A DNA stretch of 64,000 bases from Aeromonas allosaccharophila (GTDB taxonomy: Bacteria > Pseudomonadota > Gammaproteobacteria > Enterobacterales > Aeromonadaceae): contig NZ_CDBR01000033.1 in NCBI RefSeq assembly GCF_000819685.1, positions 1-64,000 on the forward strand, written 5' to 3'. Made by a program: the position numbers and the translations under genes. The notes beneath the pieces were generated by a model, which was not told the DNA's origin, searched no databases, and saw only the letters and a list, made by a program, of their open reading frames with translations. Position 1 is the first letter of the stretch. Each line of letters opens with the position of its first letter. Below, in pieces: positions 1 through 8,886 of the stretch.

Positions 1-72
1 GGTGCGGGGAGTAATCTGGCCCTGCGGGTTGAGCAGGGTGCCATCCATATCCAATGCGATCAGCTTGTACAT
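1..72 (-). CDS. HAD-superfamily (Cof/YidA-type) phosphatase, 5' end only
   Basis: Only the first 24 codons lie in the window; the gene runs off the left edge. The reverse-strand peptide begins MYKLIALDMDGTLLNPQG, which carries HAD motif I (DMDGT) with the nucleophilic and acid/base aspartates. Cof-type members of this superfamily dephosphorylate sugar phosphates and related metabolites in the cytoplasm. The start resembles E. coli YidA, but the cap domain and later motifs are outside the window, so the substrate cannot be judged. It follows the DUF342 gene in the same direction after about 100 bp. Confidence 0.8.
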   Translation of the reverse strand, partial: MYKLIALDMDGTLLNPQGQITPRT

Positions 73-174
73 CTCTCACTACCTGAGTCTGGGTGGCCCG
101 CCCGGTGGGGCCAAGGAAGTGGCGAGTGTAGCGAAAATTGGCGGCGGGATCACGGGCGACGGGCTGGTCTTGCT

Positions 175-1842
175 TTAGCTGTGCCCCTCGTACGGGGTCA
201 TCTCCAGTGCTTCGTCGTGGATGGCCAGGCGAGTGGGTCCCCGGGTGATGGTGACCCTGCGCTTGAAGCTGGCCATCTCGACCTCGATGCCGGAGAAGAG
301 GTGTTGGGTGGCAATAACCTCCATTTGTGCCATCAAGTTTTGCAGCTCTTCAGAATTTGCTGTGAGCTGCTCGTGGATCAGGGTCAGCTCGGCAAGATGG
401 TGATCCCGGATCGGTTTGATTTTGCGCAGGGTTTCCGGGTTGCGCTTGTCGCCGGGCAGTTGCAGCAGTTTCATCACCAGCGCTTTGATCTTGTCGAGCT
501 GGGCCTGACACTCCAGCTGGCGCAACTTGAGCTGGTGCTCCTGCTCCTTGTGGGTGAAGTAGCCGCCGAGGATCTGCAGCCGGGTATGGTTGGCGGCCTC
601 GGCACCCAGACTCGGCGCCATGATCAGGCGATTGGCAATGCTGGTACCCCCCAGCAGATTGCCTTTGCGCATGTTGCTATCGCCCACCTTGATATCTTGT
701 CCGCTGCGGCTGTAGCAGTGGCTGAGCTGGCTCTGGATCTGGATATCCCCCCCCGCTTCCAGTTGGGCATATTGGGCGTAGCTGGCGTGGATCTCCCCCT
801 GGGCATTGAGCTGGCAGAGGTACTCACCCTGTTCGTTGCGGCGGCCAATGATGCCGTGGCGTACCGTGATGCTGCCCCCCGCCTCGATCAGGCCCCCTTC
901 GATAAAGCCGCCGATGACGATGTCGCCGCTGACCCGCACTTTCATGCCGGGGTTGACGTCACCGCTGACGATTAATCCCCCTTCAAACGCAATGTGACCG
1001 TGACGGGCATCCACCTGCTTGACGCTGAGCACCTCGTCCACCTTCATGCCCGCCTTCTCCTGACAGGGCAGTCCGGCGCGACTGGCGATCAGCAGGTCGG
1101 GATCGTCGGGAGAGATATAAGTGCCCTCACCTGCGCTCATCGGGCTGTCCTTGCCATCTTTGGCGGGCAGATCCTGACCGGTCACGGTAAAGCCGGGTAC
1201 GCCCTGGGTGGCTGGGTGGCGGCGCATCAGCTGGGCGCCGGCTTTGACGGTGACGATGGAGCCGAGATCCCGCAGGTCGACTTTGCCATGATCCAGCTCC
1301 TGCGGTTTGAGGATCCGCTCGGCCGGGGTCTCCACCAGCCGCTCATAGCGGGTGTCCTGACCATTGACGGCAGGCTGGCCACGGGCAATCACCAGCTTGA
1401 GCAGGGTGCCGGGGGCCGCCTCCTTGGCCGATTGAATAGCGGCGGTGAGTAGCTGCTCGCTGACCCCCTGTTTGATCTCGCTGAGAGCGATCGCCTCTTG
1501 CAGCTGTTCCAGTGTCACATACTTGCCCCCCCAGTCGGCGGTGATCTGGGCGATGGCACTCATGCGCTCCTTCTCTATCATCACGGCGAGTCGGGCATCC
1601 TGACGTTTACCGACAGGGATCGGGCTGGCGGGCACGGGGGCGGCGGGGTTGGTGAGCAGGGTATTGAGCAGGCTGATGGCCTGTTTGATCCCCTCATTCA
1701 GCGGCTGATAGCGGCGACAGTTGGAAGCGAGCAGCAGAGCCTGCACATCCTGTTCCGTGACCGGTTTGGTGAGACCGGCGGCAATCCGCAGGCAGACCAG
1801 TTCCATGTCGTTTGATAGCAGCAGCCACTCTTTGCTTAACAC
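175..1842 (-). CDS. FapA/DUF342 family protein
   Basis: The 555-residue product matches the DUF342/FapA architecture: a helical N-terminal part, a glycine-rich repetitive stretch around residues 280-370 (repeats of the type SGDIVIGG and EAGGSITV) that should form a stacked beta-helix, and a charged coiled-coil C-terminus around residues 430-510. The start is a GTG with a good AGGAGAT site just upstream (about 1846-1852). Family members are linked to flagellar or envelope-associated assembly, but the biochemical role is not established. No flagellar genes lie next to it. The following gene, 100 bp downstream on the same strand, is the HAD phosphatase. Family assignment is firm, function is not. 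Confidence 0.8.
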   Translation of the reverse strand: MLSKEWLLLSNDMELVCLRIAAGLTKPVTEQDVQALLLASNCRRYQPLNEGIKQAISLLNTLLTNPAAPVPASPIPVGKRQDARLAVMIEKERMSAIAQITADWGGKYVTLEQLQEAIALSEIKQGVSEQLLTAAIQSAKEAAPGTLLKLVIARGQPAVNGQDTRYERLVETPAERILKPQELDHGKVDLRDLGSIVTVKAGAQLMRRHPATQGVPGFTVTGQDLPAKDGKDSPMSAGEGTYISPDDPDLLIASRAGLPCQEKAGMKVDEVLSVKQVDARHGHIAFEGGLIVSGDVNPGMKVRVSGDIVIGGFIEGGLIEAGGSITVRHGIIGRRNEQGEYLCQLNAQGEIHASYAQYAQLEAGGDIQIQSQLSHCYSRSGQDIKVGDSNMRKGNLLGGTSIANRLIMAPSLGAEAANHTRLQILGGYFTHKEQEHQLKLRQLECQAQLDKIKALVMKLLQLPGDKRNPETLRKIKPIRDHHLAELTLIHEQLTANSEELQNLMAQMEVIATQHLFSGIEVEMASFKRRVTITRGPTRLAIHDEALEMTPYEGHS

Positions 1843-2140
1843 CGTATCTCCTTGCCAGGTGGGGAGAGGGAGGCTCGGTTTTTCCCCTCTACTGTCATTT
1901 AATCTCTCAATGATTAATAAAGCGAGTCGTCAATCTTGAGAGTGGGCAGTATTCAGATATTTCTTCTGAATGGTCAATGGATTGAGGTCAAATCGGTGAT
2001 GATGGCCGGATAAATTCGGGCGTTGTTCGGCAATGGGGCAGGGTGGCTCGCCGGATCGCGGCAGGGGCGCTTTGCCAGCGACATGGGGAGTGCTGGCAGG
2101 GGGAGGCATTGTGGTTATCAGCTGCGCTGCGTCGTTCTGG
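1843..2140. other. Intergenic region between the CinA-like gene and the DUF342 gene
   Basis: About 300 bp lie between the end of the CinA-like gene and the GTG start of the DUF342 gene, both on the reverse strand. The half next to the DUF342 gene (1880-2000) is AT-rich compared with its surroundings and should hold its promoter. I see no convincing ORF, hairpin-plus-T terminator or named operator. Confidence 0.4.
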
Positions 2141-3265
2141 TCAACGTGAGGAATCACCGAGTACCGGCTCGCCCAGCAGATGGCGGCGCAGCATGTCGAG
2201 CGCGGCAAAGGCGAGGATCTTGCGGCGGCTCTCCGGGTCGGGATGGCTGACCTTGACCGTCTGGCCAATTTGCTGGCCATCGGCGCAGAGCTGCAGTGGC
2301 ACACCCTCTGCCCCCTCTCGCCCTATGGTCAGTTGCAGACCCGTATCGGCTATCGGCAGCCGGGCCAGATCGTCGGCCAGTTGCGTGCTGAAGCGGGCCT
2401 CCAGCCGGGAATGGCCGTGACAAAGCGTCAGTAGTGCGCCGCCACTCTCCCCCTCCAGCAGCGTCAGTGGCCTACCTTGCAGCAGCGCGAGGATCTGCTG
2501 CGCCGGCTCCGTATCGCCGCTGCCAACCAGCCAGGGGCGGATCCTGTTCAGCAGTCTGCGCTCGGCGCTATTCATGTCAGCGGCGCTGGCGCCGTGGCCG
2601 ATCAGTTTCAGCTCGATAAGGGGCATGGCGGAGCGGTAACCCAGCTCGATACCGGTGGGCCAGGGGGCGGCATCCAGCATATCGCTGAGGGCAGATTCCG
2701 AGACGCCGAAGGTGTAAAAGCGACGCAGCTCGGTATCGACCTGTGCTCCGGCCAGCGCCTTGAGGGGCGGCAGAATCTGCTCTCGCACCATCTGCTTGAA
2801 CTCGAACGGCACGCCTGGGGTGAAGAAGAGCTGGCTCTGGCCACTTCGCACCACAAAGCCGCAGGCGGTGCCAACCGGGTTGTCGAGGATTTCGCACCCC
2901 TGTGGCAGCCATGCCTGTTTGGCATTGCTTTGTGCCATGGGGCGGCCACGGCTGGCGTAGCGGGCCGTGATGGTAGCAAGCCAGTCGGGGAAGAGGGTGA
3001 GCGGCTGGTCAAAGGCCTCGGCGGCGGCCTGAGCGGTGAGATCGTCGGCAGTGGGCCCGAGCCCGCCACACACCAGCACCACCTCGGTGCGGCTGGCACT
3101 CTCTTGCAGCACCGTTTTCAGGTCGGCGAGGTTGTCACCCACCGTCAGGCGACGGCGCACCTGCCACCCCTGTTCCAGCAGCAGAGCGCTGAGCCAGGCC
3201 GCGTTGGTATCCACCACCAGACCCGTCACTATTTCGTCTCCGGTACTGATGATCTCGATACGCAT
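2141..3265 (-). CDS. CinA-like protein (molybdopterin-binding domain, degenerate deamidase domain)
   Basis: The 374-residue protein starts with a MoCF-biosynthesis/CinA N-terminal domain (residues 1-170; ISTGDEIVTG at 6-15, CGGLGPTADD at 66-75). The C-terminal part aligns in position with the CinA/PncC nicotinamide-nucleotide deamidase domain. The expected ESCTGG signature appears only as GESGG (272-276), so the amidohydrolase site looks lost. This matches the E. coli YfaY type of CinA homologue, whose pyrophosphatase-like N-domain rather than its deamidase is likely to be retained. The start has a good AAGGAGCC ribosome site. It lies downstream of the HD-GYP gene with about 50 bp between. 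Confidence 0.85.
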   Translation of the reverse strand: MRIEIISTGDEIVTGLVVDTNAAWLSALLLEQGWQVRRRLTVGDNLADLKTVLQESASRTEVVLVCGGLGPTADDLTAQAAAEAFDQPLTLFPDWLATITARYASRGRPMAQSNAKQAWLPQGCEILDNPVGTACGFVVRSGQSQLFFTPGVPFEFKQMVREQILPPLKALAGAQVDTELRRFYTFGVSESALSDMLDAAPWPTGIELGYRSAMPLIELKLIGHGASAADMNSAERRLLNRIRPWLVGSGDTEPAQQILALLQGRPLTLLEGESGGALLTLCHGHSRLEARFSTQLADDLARLPIADTGLQLTIGREGAEGVPLQLCADGQQIGQTVKVSHPDPESRRKILAFAALDMLRRHLLGEPVLGDSSR

Positions 3266-3318
3266 GGCGGGCTCCTTGGATTAAACGGGTGGCAACGGTT
3301 GGCCTCGGGCCAACACAA

Positions 3319-4557
3319 TCAGGCTTTGTTGTGCTCGAAGTAGTAGCTGATCCGGGTACGCGGATTGAGGTACTCGAACACGGCGGGCGGCAGCCGTTTG
3401 GGGTGGATCACCTTGGCAATCGACAGTTCGGCTTGCTGCAGGTCGATGATGGCCGCTTCCTGACGGGGAATGCGCGGATCGTAGACCAGCACCGAGGGGT
3501 AGAGCAGGCGGGAAGCGTTGACCGACATCACCAGCCCCACCTGACCGTTGGAGAGTTGCACCACGCTACCGGGGGGATAGATCCCCATCAACCGGATCAG
3601 CATGCTGAGGTACTCCGGATTGAACTGCGCCTTGCGCTGCTTGTAGAGGCCGCTCAGGGCCGAGTAGGGCACCTTGGCCTGCATGTGGCAGAGGTTATCG
3701 TACTCGTTGATCAGCGACACCATCTGGGTCAGCGGATCGAGCTGGCCAGCCTTGAGCCCTTCCGGCCCGCTGCCATCGAGATATTCGTGGTGATGGAGCA
3801 CGATCCCCTTCGCCTCGGCTGGGAAATCCTTGGCCAGATTGAGCAGATCCAGCCCGTAGCGCGGGTGCTGGGCCATCAGGTTCTGTTCCGGCTTGGTCAG
3901 CGGCTCGGTCTTGCGCAGGATCTGGCTCGGGATCTTCAATTTACCAATGTCGTGGAATAGAGCCCCCATGCCGACCTGACGGATCTCGTCGGCCGTCATG
4001 CAGCACTCCTTGGCCAGCAGCATGCTGAGCACGCTCACATTGAGGGAGTGGAAGTAGAGGTTGTTTCCATCCTCGCTGTCGGAGACCAGATGGAGCACCA
4101 TCTCGTCCACCGAGAGCAGCTGTTCTGTCATTGCATTGACCAGCTCCTGCGCCTCGCCGATGGCATTGAGGGGGCGGGACTGGATCTTGCTCATCACGCT
4201 GCGCACCTGCGCCAGCGACTGCTGGAACTGTTTCTCGCACTGCTGCAGGTTGCGGCGATAGAGTTGCAACTGCTCGATGCGGCGATCCTTCTCCTGCTGC
4301 ATCTGGGCCTGGCGCTGGGCGGCGTCTGCGCTCTCTTGTTGCTGAGGCTGTACCTGATTGAGAGGCTTGGGCGGAACGTCGCTCTTGTCGGGAATGATGG
4401 TGACCAGTTTCAGGCCGAGACGGCGGATCAGCTCGATCTCTTCTTCACTTTTGATTTTGAAGCTGGAAAACAGGAACGGGTGTTCGCGCCACCCCAGTGG
4501 CAGGGATACATAGTTGCCGACTTGCAGTCGATCTACGGAAATCTTGATACCGGTCAT
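3319..4557 (-). CDS. DUF3391/HD-GYP domain protein (c-di-GMP phosphodiesterase family)
   Basis: The 412-residue protein has a DUF3391 N-terminal domain (about 1-130, opening MTGIKISVDRLQVG), a Gln-rich coiled coil (65-120) and an HD-GYP domain (about 155-350). The HD motif is intact (FHDIGKLKIP, H202-D203), as is HHHEYLDGSG (255-264). The GYP signature is altered: the Tyr that should follow G264 is absent, giving GSGPEG. HD-GYP proteins hydrolyse cyclic di-GMP; whether this one does is uncertain. The ATG at 4557 is chosen because family members begin there; a longer TTG-initiated form (from 4617) lacks similarity and a ribosome site. It is divergent from metA. Confidence 0.85.
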   Translation of the reverse strand: MTGIKISVDRLQVGNYVSLPLGWREHPFLFSSFKIKSEEEIELIRRLGLKLVTIIPDKSDVPPKPLNQVQPQQQESADAAQRQAQMQQEKDRRIEQLQLYRRNLQQCEKQFQQSLAQVRSVMSKIQSRPLNAIGEAQELVNAMTEQLLSVDEMVLHLVSDSEDGNNLYFHSLNVSVLSMLLAKECCMTADEIRQVGMGALFHDIGKLKIPSQILRKTEPLTKPEQNLMAQHPRYGLDLLNLAKDFPAEAKGIVLHHHEYLDGSGPEGLKAGQLDPLTQMVSLINEYDNLCHMQAKVPYSALSGLYKQRKAQFNPEYLSMLIRLMGIYPPGSVVQLSNGQVGLVMSVNASRLLYPSVLVYDPRIPRQEAAIIDLQQAELSIAKVIHPKRLPPAVFEYLNPRTRISYYFEHNKA

Positions 4558-4651
4558 TATCTTGGAAGCAGGAGACACACTGAGCCGTATGCTAGTCAAA
4601 GGCGGGGGTGAATACAAAAGGTATCTGATGACAGGGCAGGAGCTTTATTAT

Positions 4652-4675
4652 AGGCTTCTGGATGTCCAGACATAT
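4652..4675 (+). promoter_or_regulatory. Candidate MetJ operator (three adjacent met boxes) upstream of metA
   Basis: Three contiguous octamers, AGGCTTCT, GGATGTCC and AGACATAT, match the met-box consensus AGACGTCT at 6, 5 and 6 of 8 positions. MetJ binds tandem met boxes cooperatively with S-adenosylmethionine. The array ends 26 bp before the metA ATG, where repressor would block the promoter. The phasing supports it more than the individual scores. Confidence 0.6.
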
Positions 4676-4701
4676 TTACTGATGCAGTACAGGGAGTAAG
4701 C

Positions 4702-5649
4702 ATGCCGATCAAGATCCCGGATCAGTTACCCGCCGCCGAAGTGCTGGGGCAGGAGAACATCTTCGTGATGACGGAATCCCGGGCCGTCACCCAGAACATC
4801 CGCCCGCTGCGGGTGCTCATCCTCAACCTGATGCCAAAAAAGATTGAGACCGAGATCCAGCTGATGCGGATGCTCTCCAACTCGCCGCTGCAGGTGGATG
4901 TGGATCTGCTGCGCATCGATGACAGGGAGTCAAAGAACACGCCGCAGGCCCATCTGGAGAACTTCTATCACGACTTCGAGCAGGTGCGCGGCAACAACTA
5001 CGACGGCATGATCATCACAGGGGCGCCGCTCGGGCTGGTGGAGTTCGAGGAGGTGGTCTACTGGCCGCGCATCGTCGAGATCATCGAGTGGTCCCATCAG
5101 CATGTCACCTCCACCCTGTTCCTCTGTTGGGCGGTGCAGGCGGCGCTGAAAGCTTTGTATGGCATGGAGAAGCAGACCCACGGCGAGAAGCTCTCCGGGG
5201 TTTATCGCCACCATCGCCTCGATGAGCACGAGCCACTGCTGCGCGGTTTCGATGACGAGTTCGTCGCCCCCCACTCCCGTTACGCGGCGTTTGATGGCGA
5301 TCTGATCCGTGCCCAGACCGACTTGCAGATTTTTGCCGAGTCAGAAGAGGCGGGGGTCTATCTGGCGGCGACCAAGGATTGTCGTCAGGTGTTTGTCACC
5401 GGGCACCCGGAGTACGATGCCCTGACGCTGGACGGGGAGTATCAGCGGGATCTGGCGGCAGGGCTCGACCCGGCCATTCCGGTCAACTACTACCCGAATA
5501 ACGATCCGGGCAAGACCCCGCGCGCCAGCTGGCGCAGCCATGGTCATCTGCTGTTTGCCAACTGGCTCAACTACTACGTTTATCAGCTCACCAGCTATCG
5601 GGTGGAAGATATCGGCAAGGTCTTCACCTACGACCAGGGAGGCAAGTAG
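4702..5649 (+). CDS. metA: Homoserine O-succinyltransferase
   Basis: The 315-residue enzyme acylates homoserine with succinyl-CoA, the first committed step of methionine synthesis. The full MetA fold is present: the catalytic Cys142 in [10 protein letters not shown], Lys163, and the His235/Glu237 pair in VTGHPEYDA at the positions used by the E. coli enzyme. A GGGAG ribosome site precedes the ATG by six bases. It appears monocistronic, with MetJ-like boxes upstream. Its stop codon directly abuts the stop of the convergent phosphatase gene. Some MetA-family enzymes prefer acetyl-CoA, and acyl specificity was not tested here. Confidence 0.95.
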   Translation: MPIKIPDQLPAAEVLGQENIFVMTESRAVTQNIRPLRVLILNLMPKKIETEIQLMRMLSNSPLQVDVDLLRIDDRESKNTPQAHLENFYHDFEQVRGNNYDGMIITGAPLGLVEFEEVVYWPRIVEIIEWSHQHVTSTLFLCWAVQAALKALYGMEKQTHGEKLSGVYRHHRLDEHEPLLRGFDDEFVAPHSRYAAFDGDLIRAQTDLQIFAESEEAGVYLAATKDCRQVFVTGHPEYDALTLDGEYQRDLAAGLDPAIPVNYYPNNDPGKTPRASWRSHGHLLFANWLNYYVYQLTSYRVEDIGKVFTYDQGGK

Positions 5650-6168
5650 TCAGTCGCCCTGCGCCAGCCGCTCGGCCAGCTGGTCGAGCCACTGGCGGTG
5701 GCAGGCCAGGGTAAACGCCTTGGGTCTGTGGGCCTTGATGGCGGCCATCGCCTCTTGCTGTGGCTGGCCGAGGGTCATCAGCAGCGCGGCGGCGACCAGA
5801 CCGGTACGACCGCTGCCCCCTTTGCAGTGGATGACCAGATGTTTGCCATCCCCCAGCAGCTCGCGCAGCTGTGGCAGCGCCTGTTGCCAGGCAGCCTCGA
5901 AGTCGGTGTCGGGGGCCAGATCATCCTCGATGGGCAGATGGAACCAGCGCATCCCTTCGTGCTCGACCTGCTGGCCGAGCTGCGCCAGTTCGAGTCGGAT
6001 CAACTCGGCGCTTGTCATCAGGGTCACCACTCCGTGGGCACCGGCCAACCGCAGTTGATCGAGCGCCAGGGTCAGCGGCACCTGCTGGGTGCCGGGGCAG
6101 GGGGTCAGCAGCAGCTGACCATCGACACGTGGAACCTCAAGGCTCCAGAAGGGGTGAAACGGGTGCAT
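5650..6168 (-). CDS. Dual-specificity/tyrosine phosphatase-like protein (CX5R)
   Basis: The 172-residue cytoplasmic protein carries the Cys-phosphatase P-loop VIHCKGGSGRTG, with nucleophile Cys115 and Arg121, and an upstream aspartate-rich loop (IEDDLAPDTD, 80-89) that could supply the general acid. It resembles cyclin-dependent-kinase-inhibitor-3-like phosphatases found in proteobacteria. The start at 6168 is preferred because AGGAT lies about seven bases upstream and the extra N-terminus of the longer frame is low-complexity. It ends flush against metA and is divergent from the Lrp-type regulator. The substrate is unknown. Confidence 0.8.
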   Translation of the reverse strand: MHPFHPFWSLEVPRVDGQLLLTPCPGTQQVPLTLALDQLRLAGAHGVVTLMTSAELIRLELAQLGQQVEHEGMRWFHLPIEDDLAPDTDFEAAWQQALPQLRELLGDGKHLVIHCKGGSGRTGLVAAALLMTLGQPQQEAMAAIKAHRPKAFTLACHRQWLDQLAERLAQGD

Positions 6169-6311
6169 GGTGGATCCTCGCGTGGTGGCCGCAGGGCTGC
6201 GGCCGGTGAATGGCGCCAAGGATAGGCGGGGCAGGGGGGATGTCAATGGCCGTTGTGTTTGCCCCGGTTTACGGGCAGAGTCTAAAAAATTGAGCGGTTC
6301 AAGGAGTTAAG

Positions 6312-6782
6312 ATGAGAAACCTGGATCAACTGGATTTGGATATCCTGGCCCATCTGTTTCGGGATGCGGGCATGACCAACAAGGATCTGGCCGCGCTGGT
6401 GGGCGTTGCCCCCTCCACCTGTCTGGAGCGGGTGCGCAAGTTGCAGCAGGATGGCGTGCTCAAGGGCGCACACTGCGAAGTGGATTATCAGGCCCTCGGT
6501 GGTCACATTCAGGCCATGGTCTCCCTGCAGCTGGCCCGTCACAGCCGCCAGATCATCGATGCCTTCCGCGATGCCATTCTGGCGCTGCCCGAAGTGATCA
6601 GCCTGTTCCACATGGGTGGCAAGGATGATTTTCTGGTGCACCTCTGTGTCTCCGACACCGAGCACCTGCGCAACTTCGTCTTTGACCACTTCACCTCCCG
6701 CGAAGAGGTGGTGCACCTCGAAACTTCGCTGGTGTTCGAGCACAAGTTCAGCCGCTCCCTGCCCTGCTTTCCCCAGCCATAA
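6312..6782 (+). CDS. Lrp/AsnC family transcriptional regulator
   Basis: The 156-residue protein has the Lrp/AsnC layout: an N-terminal winged helix-turn-helix (about 5-60, DLDILAHLFRDAGMTNKDLA and a recognition helix at PSTCLERVRKL), then a RAM ligand-binding domain (about 68-145). Such proteins sense amino acids and act as octamers or dimers on DNA. An AAGGAG site lies six bases before the ATG. It is divergent from the CX5R phosphatase gene and followed by a strong bidirectional terminator. It is not close enough to Lrp itself to name; its target is probably local or amino-acid related. Confidence 0.88.
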   Translation: MRNLDQLDLDILAHLFRDAGMTNKDLAALVGVAPSTCLERVRKLQQDGVLKGAHCEVDYQALGGHIQAMVSLQLARHSRQIIDAFRDAILALPEVISLFHMGGKDDFLVHLCVSDTEHLRNFVFDHFTSREEVVHLETSLVFEHKFSRSLPCFPQP

Positions 6783-6812
6783 CGGCCTGTGGGCTGACAG
6801 TATGGGTAGATG

Positions 6813-6840
6813 GAAAAAACCGCCAGCTGGCGGTTTTTTC
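6813..6840. terminator. Bidirectional intrinsic terminator
   Basis: A 12-bp stem (GAAAAAACCGCC, loop AGCT, then GGCGGTTTTTTC) has an A run before and a T run after it. It can end the Lrp-type gene on the forward strand and the sulfatase gene on the reverse strand. Confidence 0.9.
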
Positions 6841-6873
6841 CATTCTGCTATCGGTTGAATCAGCACGAGCGGC

Positions 6874-8838
6874 TCAATTGGCGGCGGTGCGTTCATCCTT
6901 GGCCGTCCGATAGAGACTCTTCTGATAGGCCATGCTGCCCCACAGCGCCAAACCAAGCGCATCCTCCTTCAAGGCGTCCGGTTGCGCTGCCGGGGTCAGC
7001 TTCTCGCTGGCATCATCGTAGACATAGCCTTCCGCCGCGCGTTCCGGTTGCAGGATCACCACATCCTTGCCGCGCATCAGGGCGAAGTTCTTGTCGTACT
7101 GCATGATGGCGCGCCCCGGCCAGTCGGCAGGCATGCGAGTCAGATCCTTGCCCAGCATAGGGTAGTCGGCACTGATCCCCATCAGGGAGAGCAGAGTCGG
7201 CGCCATATCGATCTGGCTGACGATGCGCGGATCCTTTCTCGGCGCAATACCGTCGCCCACGATAACCCCCGGAATATGGAAGCGGGGGATGGGCACCAGA
7301 CTGGCGCCACTGACCCGGCTGTCGTGATCGGCGATGACCAGGAACAGGGTGTCTTTCCAGTATTCGGACTGTTTCGCCCTCTTGAAGAACTCGCCGATGG
7401 CGTAATCCGCATACTTGGCCGCGTTGTTGCGGGTCTGCTTGGGCTGCTCGAAGAGTTCGATGCGGTTGTCCGGGAATTCGAACGGATCGTGGTTGCTGGA
7501 GCTGAACACCAGACTGAAGAAGGGCTTGCCCTCCTTGTGCAGCGCCTTGAAGGTCTCGTCGGCCTTGGCCATCAGATCCTCGTCGGAGGCGCCCCATGAG
7601 CCCTTGAACACCGGATTGTCGAAATCCTTCTGCTCGACGATGGTGGTGAAGCCGTTGCCGAGGAAAAAGCTGCGCATGTTGTCGAAGTGACTCTCGCCGC
7701 CGTAAATAAAGCTGGTGTCGTAGCCCCGCTGTTTGAGCAGATCCGCGATGGTGAAGAAGTTGGTCTGGCTCTTGCCGAGTTTGACCACCGCCTGTGCCGG
7801 GGTCGGCGTGAAGCCGGTCAGTACCGCCTCGATACCGCGCACCGAGCGGGTGCCGGTGGCGTAGAGCTGCTCGAAGGCCCAGCCCTGCTGCGACAGGGCG
7901 TCGATGTTGGGGGTAAGCGGCAGGCCGCCGAGGGAGCCGACAAACTGGGCACCCAGACTCTCCTGCAGCAGGATCACCAGATTCTTCGGTTTACCCTGGA
8001 AGCTCGCCTGGTTGAAGGTCTGGCTGGGCAGCAGATCAGAGTTGAAATCACTGGCCGGACGGCCACTCTCCTTGCGCATGACCTCGAGCACCTTCTGAGG
8101 GGTCATCTCGCCGTAAAACTGGCCGGCATCCTCCTCGGCGCCCATCTGTTTGATGGCAAAGAAGAGGGAGTAGGCGGAGTTGACGGTGAGCGAGTTGACC
8201 AGCGGATCCTCGGCAAAGGCGACCATGGCCGGGTTCAGGGCGCGGTGGCCGAGACTGGAGCGGGCACCGAGAAAACCTATGGCCAGAATGAGCAGGGCGA
8301 AGGCCGGACGCAGATACCAGCGGGGGAAGCTGAGGCCACGCACCAGACGGCCGCTCAGCCACCAACCGCCGGTCAGCACGGCGCCACTGAAGAGTAACGC
8401 CAGCAGCAGCTCGGCTTTGCGCCCCGCCCACAGCATGGCGAACACCTCTTTCGGATAGATGAGGTACTCCACATAGAGGCGGTTGGGGCGCACGCCATAT
8501 TCGGTGACAAACGAGGGGGTGGAGATCTCGAGGAACAGCATCAGCCAGAGTCCGACGGTCAGCCAGACGCGCATCAGTTGCAGCCAGCCTCGGCCGATGG
8601 CATGGGGGCCTGCCAGCAGCAGAGTGAGCATGGCGGGGACACCCCAGACCCAGCAGAGGGTCGCAAAGTCGACCCGGATCCCTTGCAGCAGTATCTCCTG
8701 CCAACCGGCCACGGCATCCACTCGTTCCAGTTGCCATATACCGAGGGCGATTCGGCTGAAAGAGAGAGAGAAAAGCGCGAGCGCGCAGAAGACGGCGAAG
8801 GGCCAGAACGGGCCGAGTCGCTGTTTTAGATTTGTCAT
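6874..8838 (-). CDS. LTA synthase family sulfatase / phosphoglycerol transferase-like membrane protein
   Basis: The 654-residue protein has about five membrane segments in its first 210 residues, then a large periplasmic alkaline-phosphatase/sulfatase domain. Family motifs include NLVILLQESLG, YATGTRSVRGIEAVLTG (with the likely catalytic Thr) and VIADHDSRV (metal-binding Asp and His). Gram-negative members transfer phosphoglycerol or phosphoethanolamine-type groups to periplasmic glucans or envelope glycolipids. The exact acceptor cannot be read from sequence. The start at 8838 has AGGAAC upstream; 32 extra codons in the longer frame are not supported. The 5' leader contains a strong hairpin (8861-8886). 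Confidence 0.85.
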   Translation of the reverse strand: MTNLKQRLGPFWPFAVFCALALFSLSFSRIALGIWQLERVDAVAGWQEILLQGIRVDFATLCWVWGVPAMLTLLLAGPHAIGRGWLQLMRVWLTVGLWLMLFLEISTPSFVTEYGVRPNRLYVEYLIYPKEVFAMLWAGRKAELLLALLFSGAVLTGGWWLSGRLVRGLSFPRWYLRPAFALLILAIGFLGARSSLGHRALNPAMVAFAEDPLVNSLTVNSAYSLFFAIKQMGAEEDAGQFYGEMTPQKVLEVMRKESGRPASDFNSDLLPSQTFNQASFQGKPKNLVILLQESLGAQFVGSLGGLPLTPNIDALSQQGWAFEQLYATGTRSVRGIEAVLTGFTPTPAQAVVKLGKSQTNFFTIADLLKQRGYDTSFIYGGESHFDNMRSFFLGNGFTTIVEQKDFDNPVFKGSWGASDEDLMAKADETFKALHKEGKPFFSLVFSSSNHDPFEFPDNRIELFEQPKQTRNNAAKYADYAIGEFFKRAKQSEYWKDTLFLVIADHDSRVSGASLVPIPRFHIPGVIVGDGIAPRKDPRIVSQIDMAPTLLSLMGISADYPMLGKDLTRMPADWPGRAIMQYDKNFALMRGKDVVILQPERAAEGYVYDDASEKLTPAAQPDALKEDALGLALWGSMAYQKSLYRTAKDERTAAN

Positions 8839-8860
8839 GTTTGTTCCTGAATGAGACTCT

Positions 8861-8886
8861 AAACGTCTGTCCACAGACGTTTTTTT
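8861..8886. other. Hairpin with T run in the sulfatase leader
   Basis: The arms AACGTCTGT and ACAGACGTT are separated by CC and followed on the forward strand by a run of seven T. On that strand it is a canonical terminator although no forward gene precedes it. On the reverse strand it lies about 25-45 nt upstream of the sulfatase ATG, in its leader. Confidence 0.6.
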
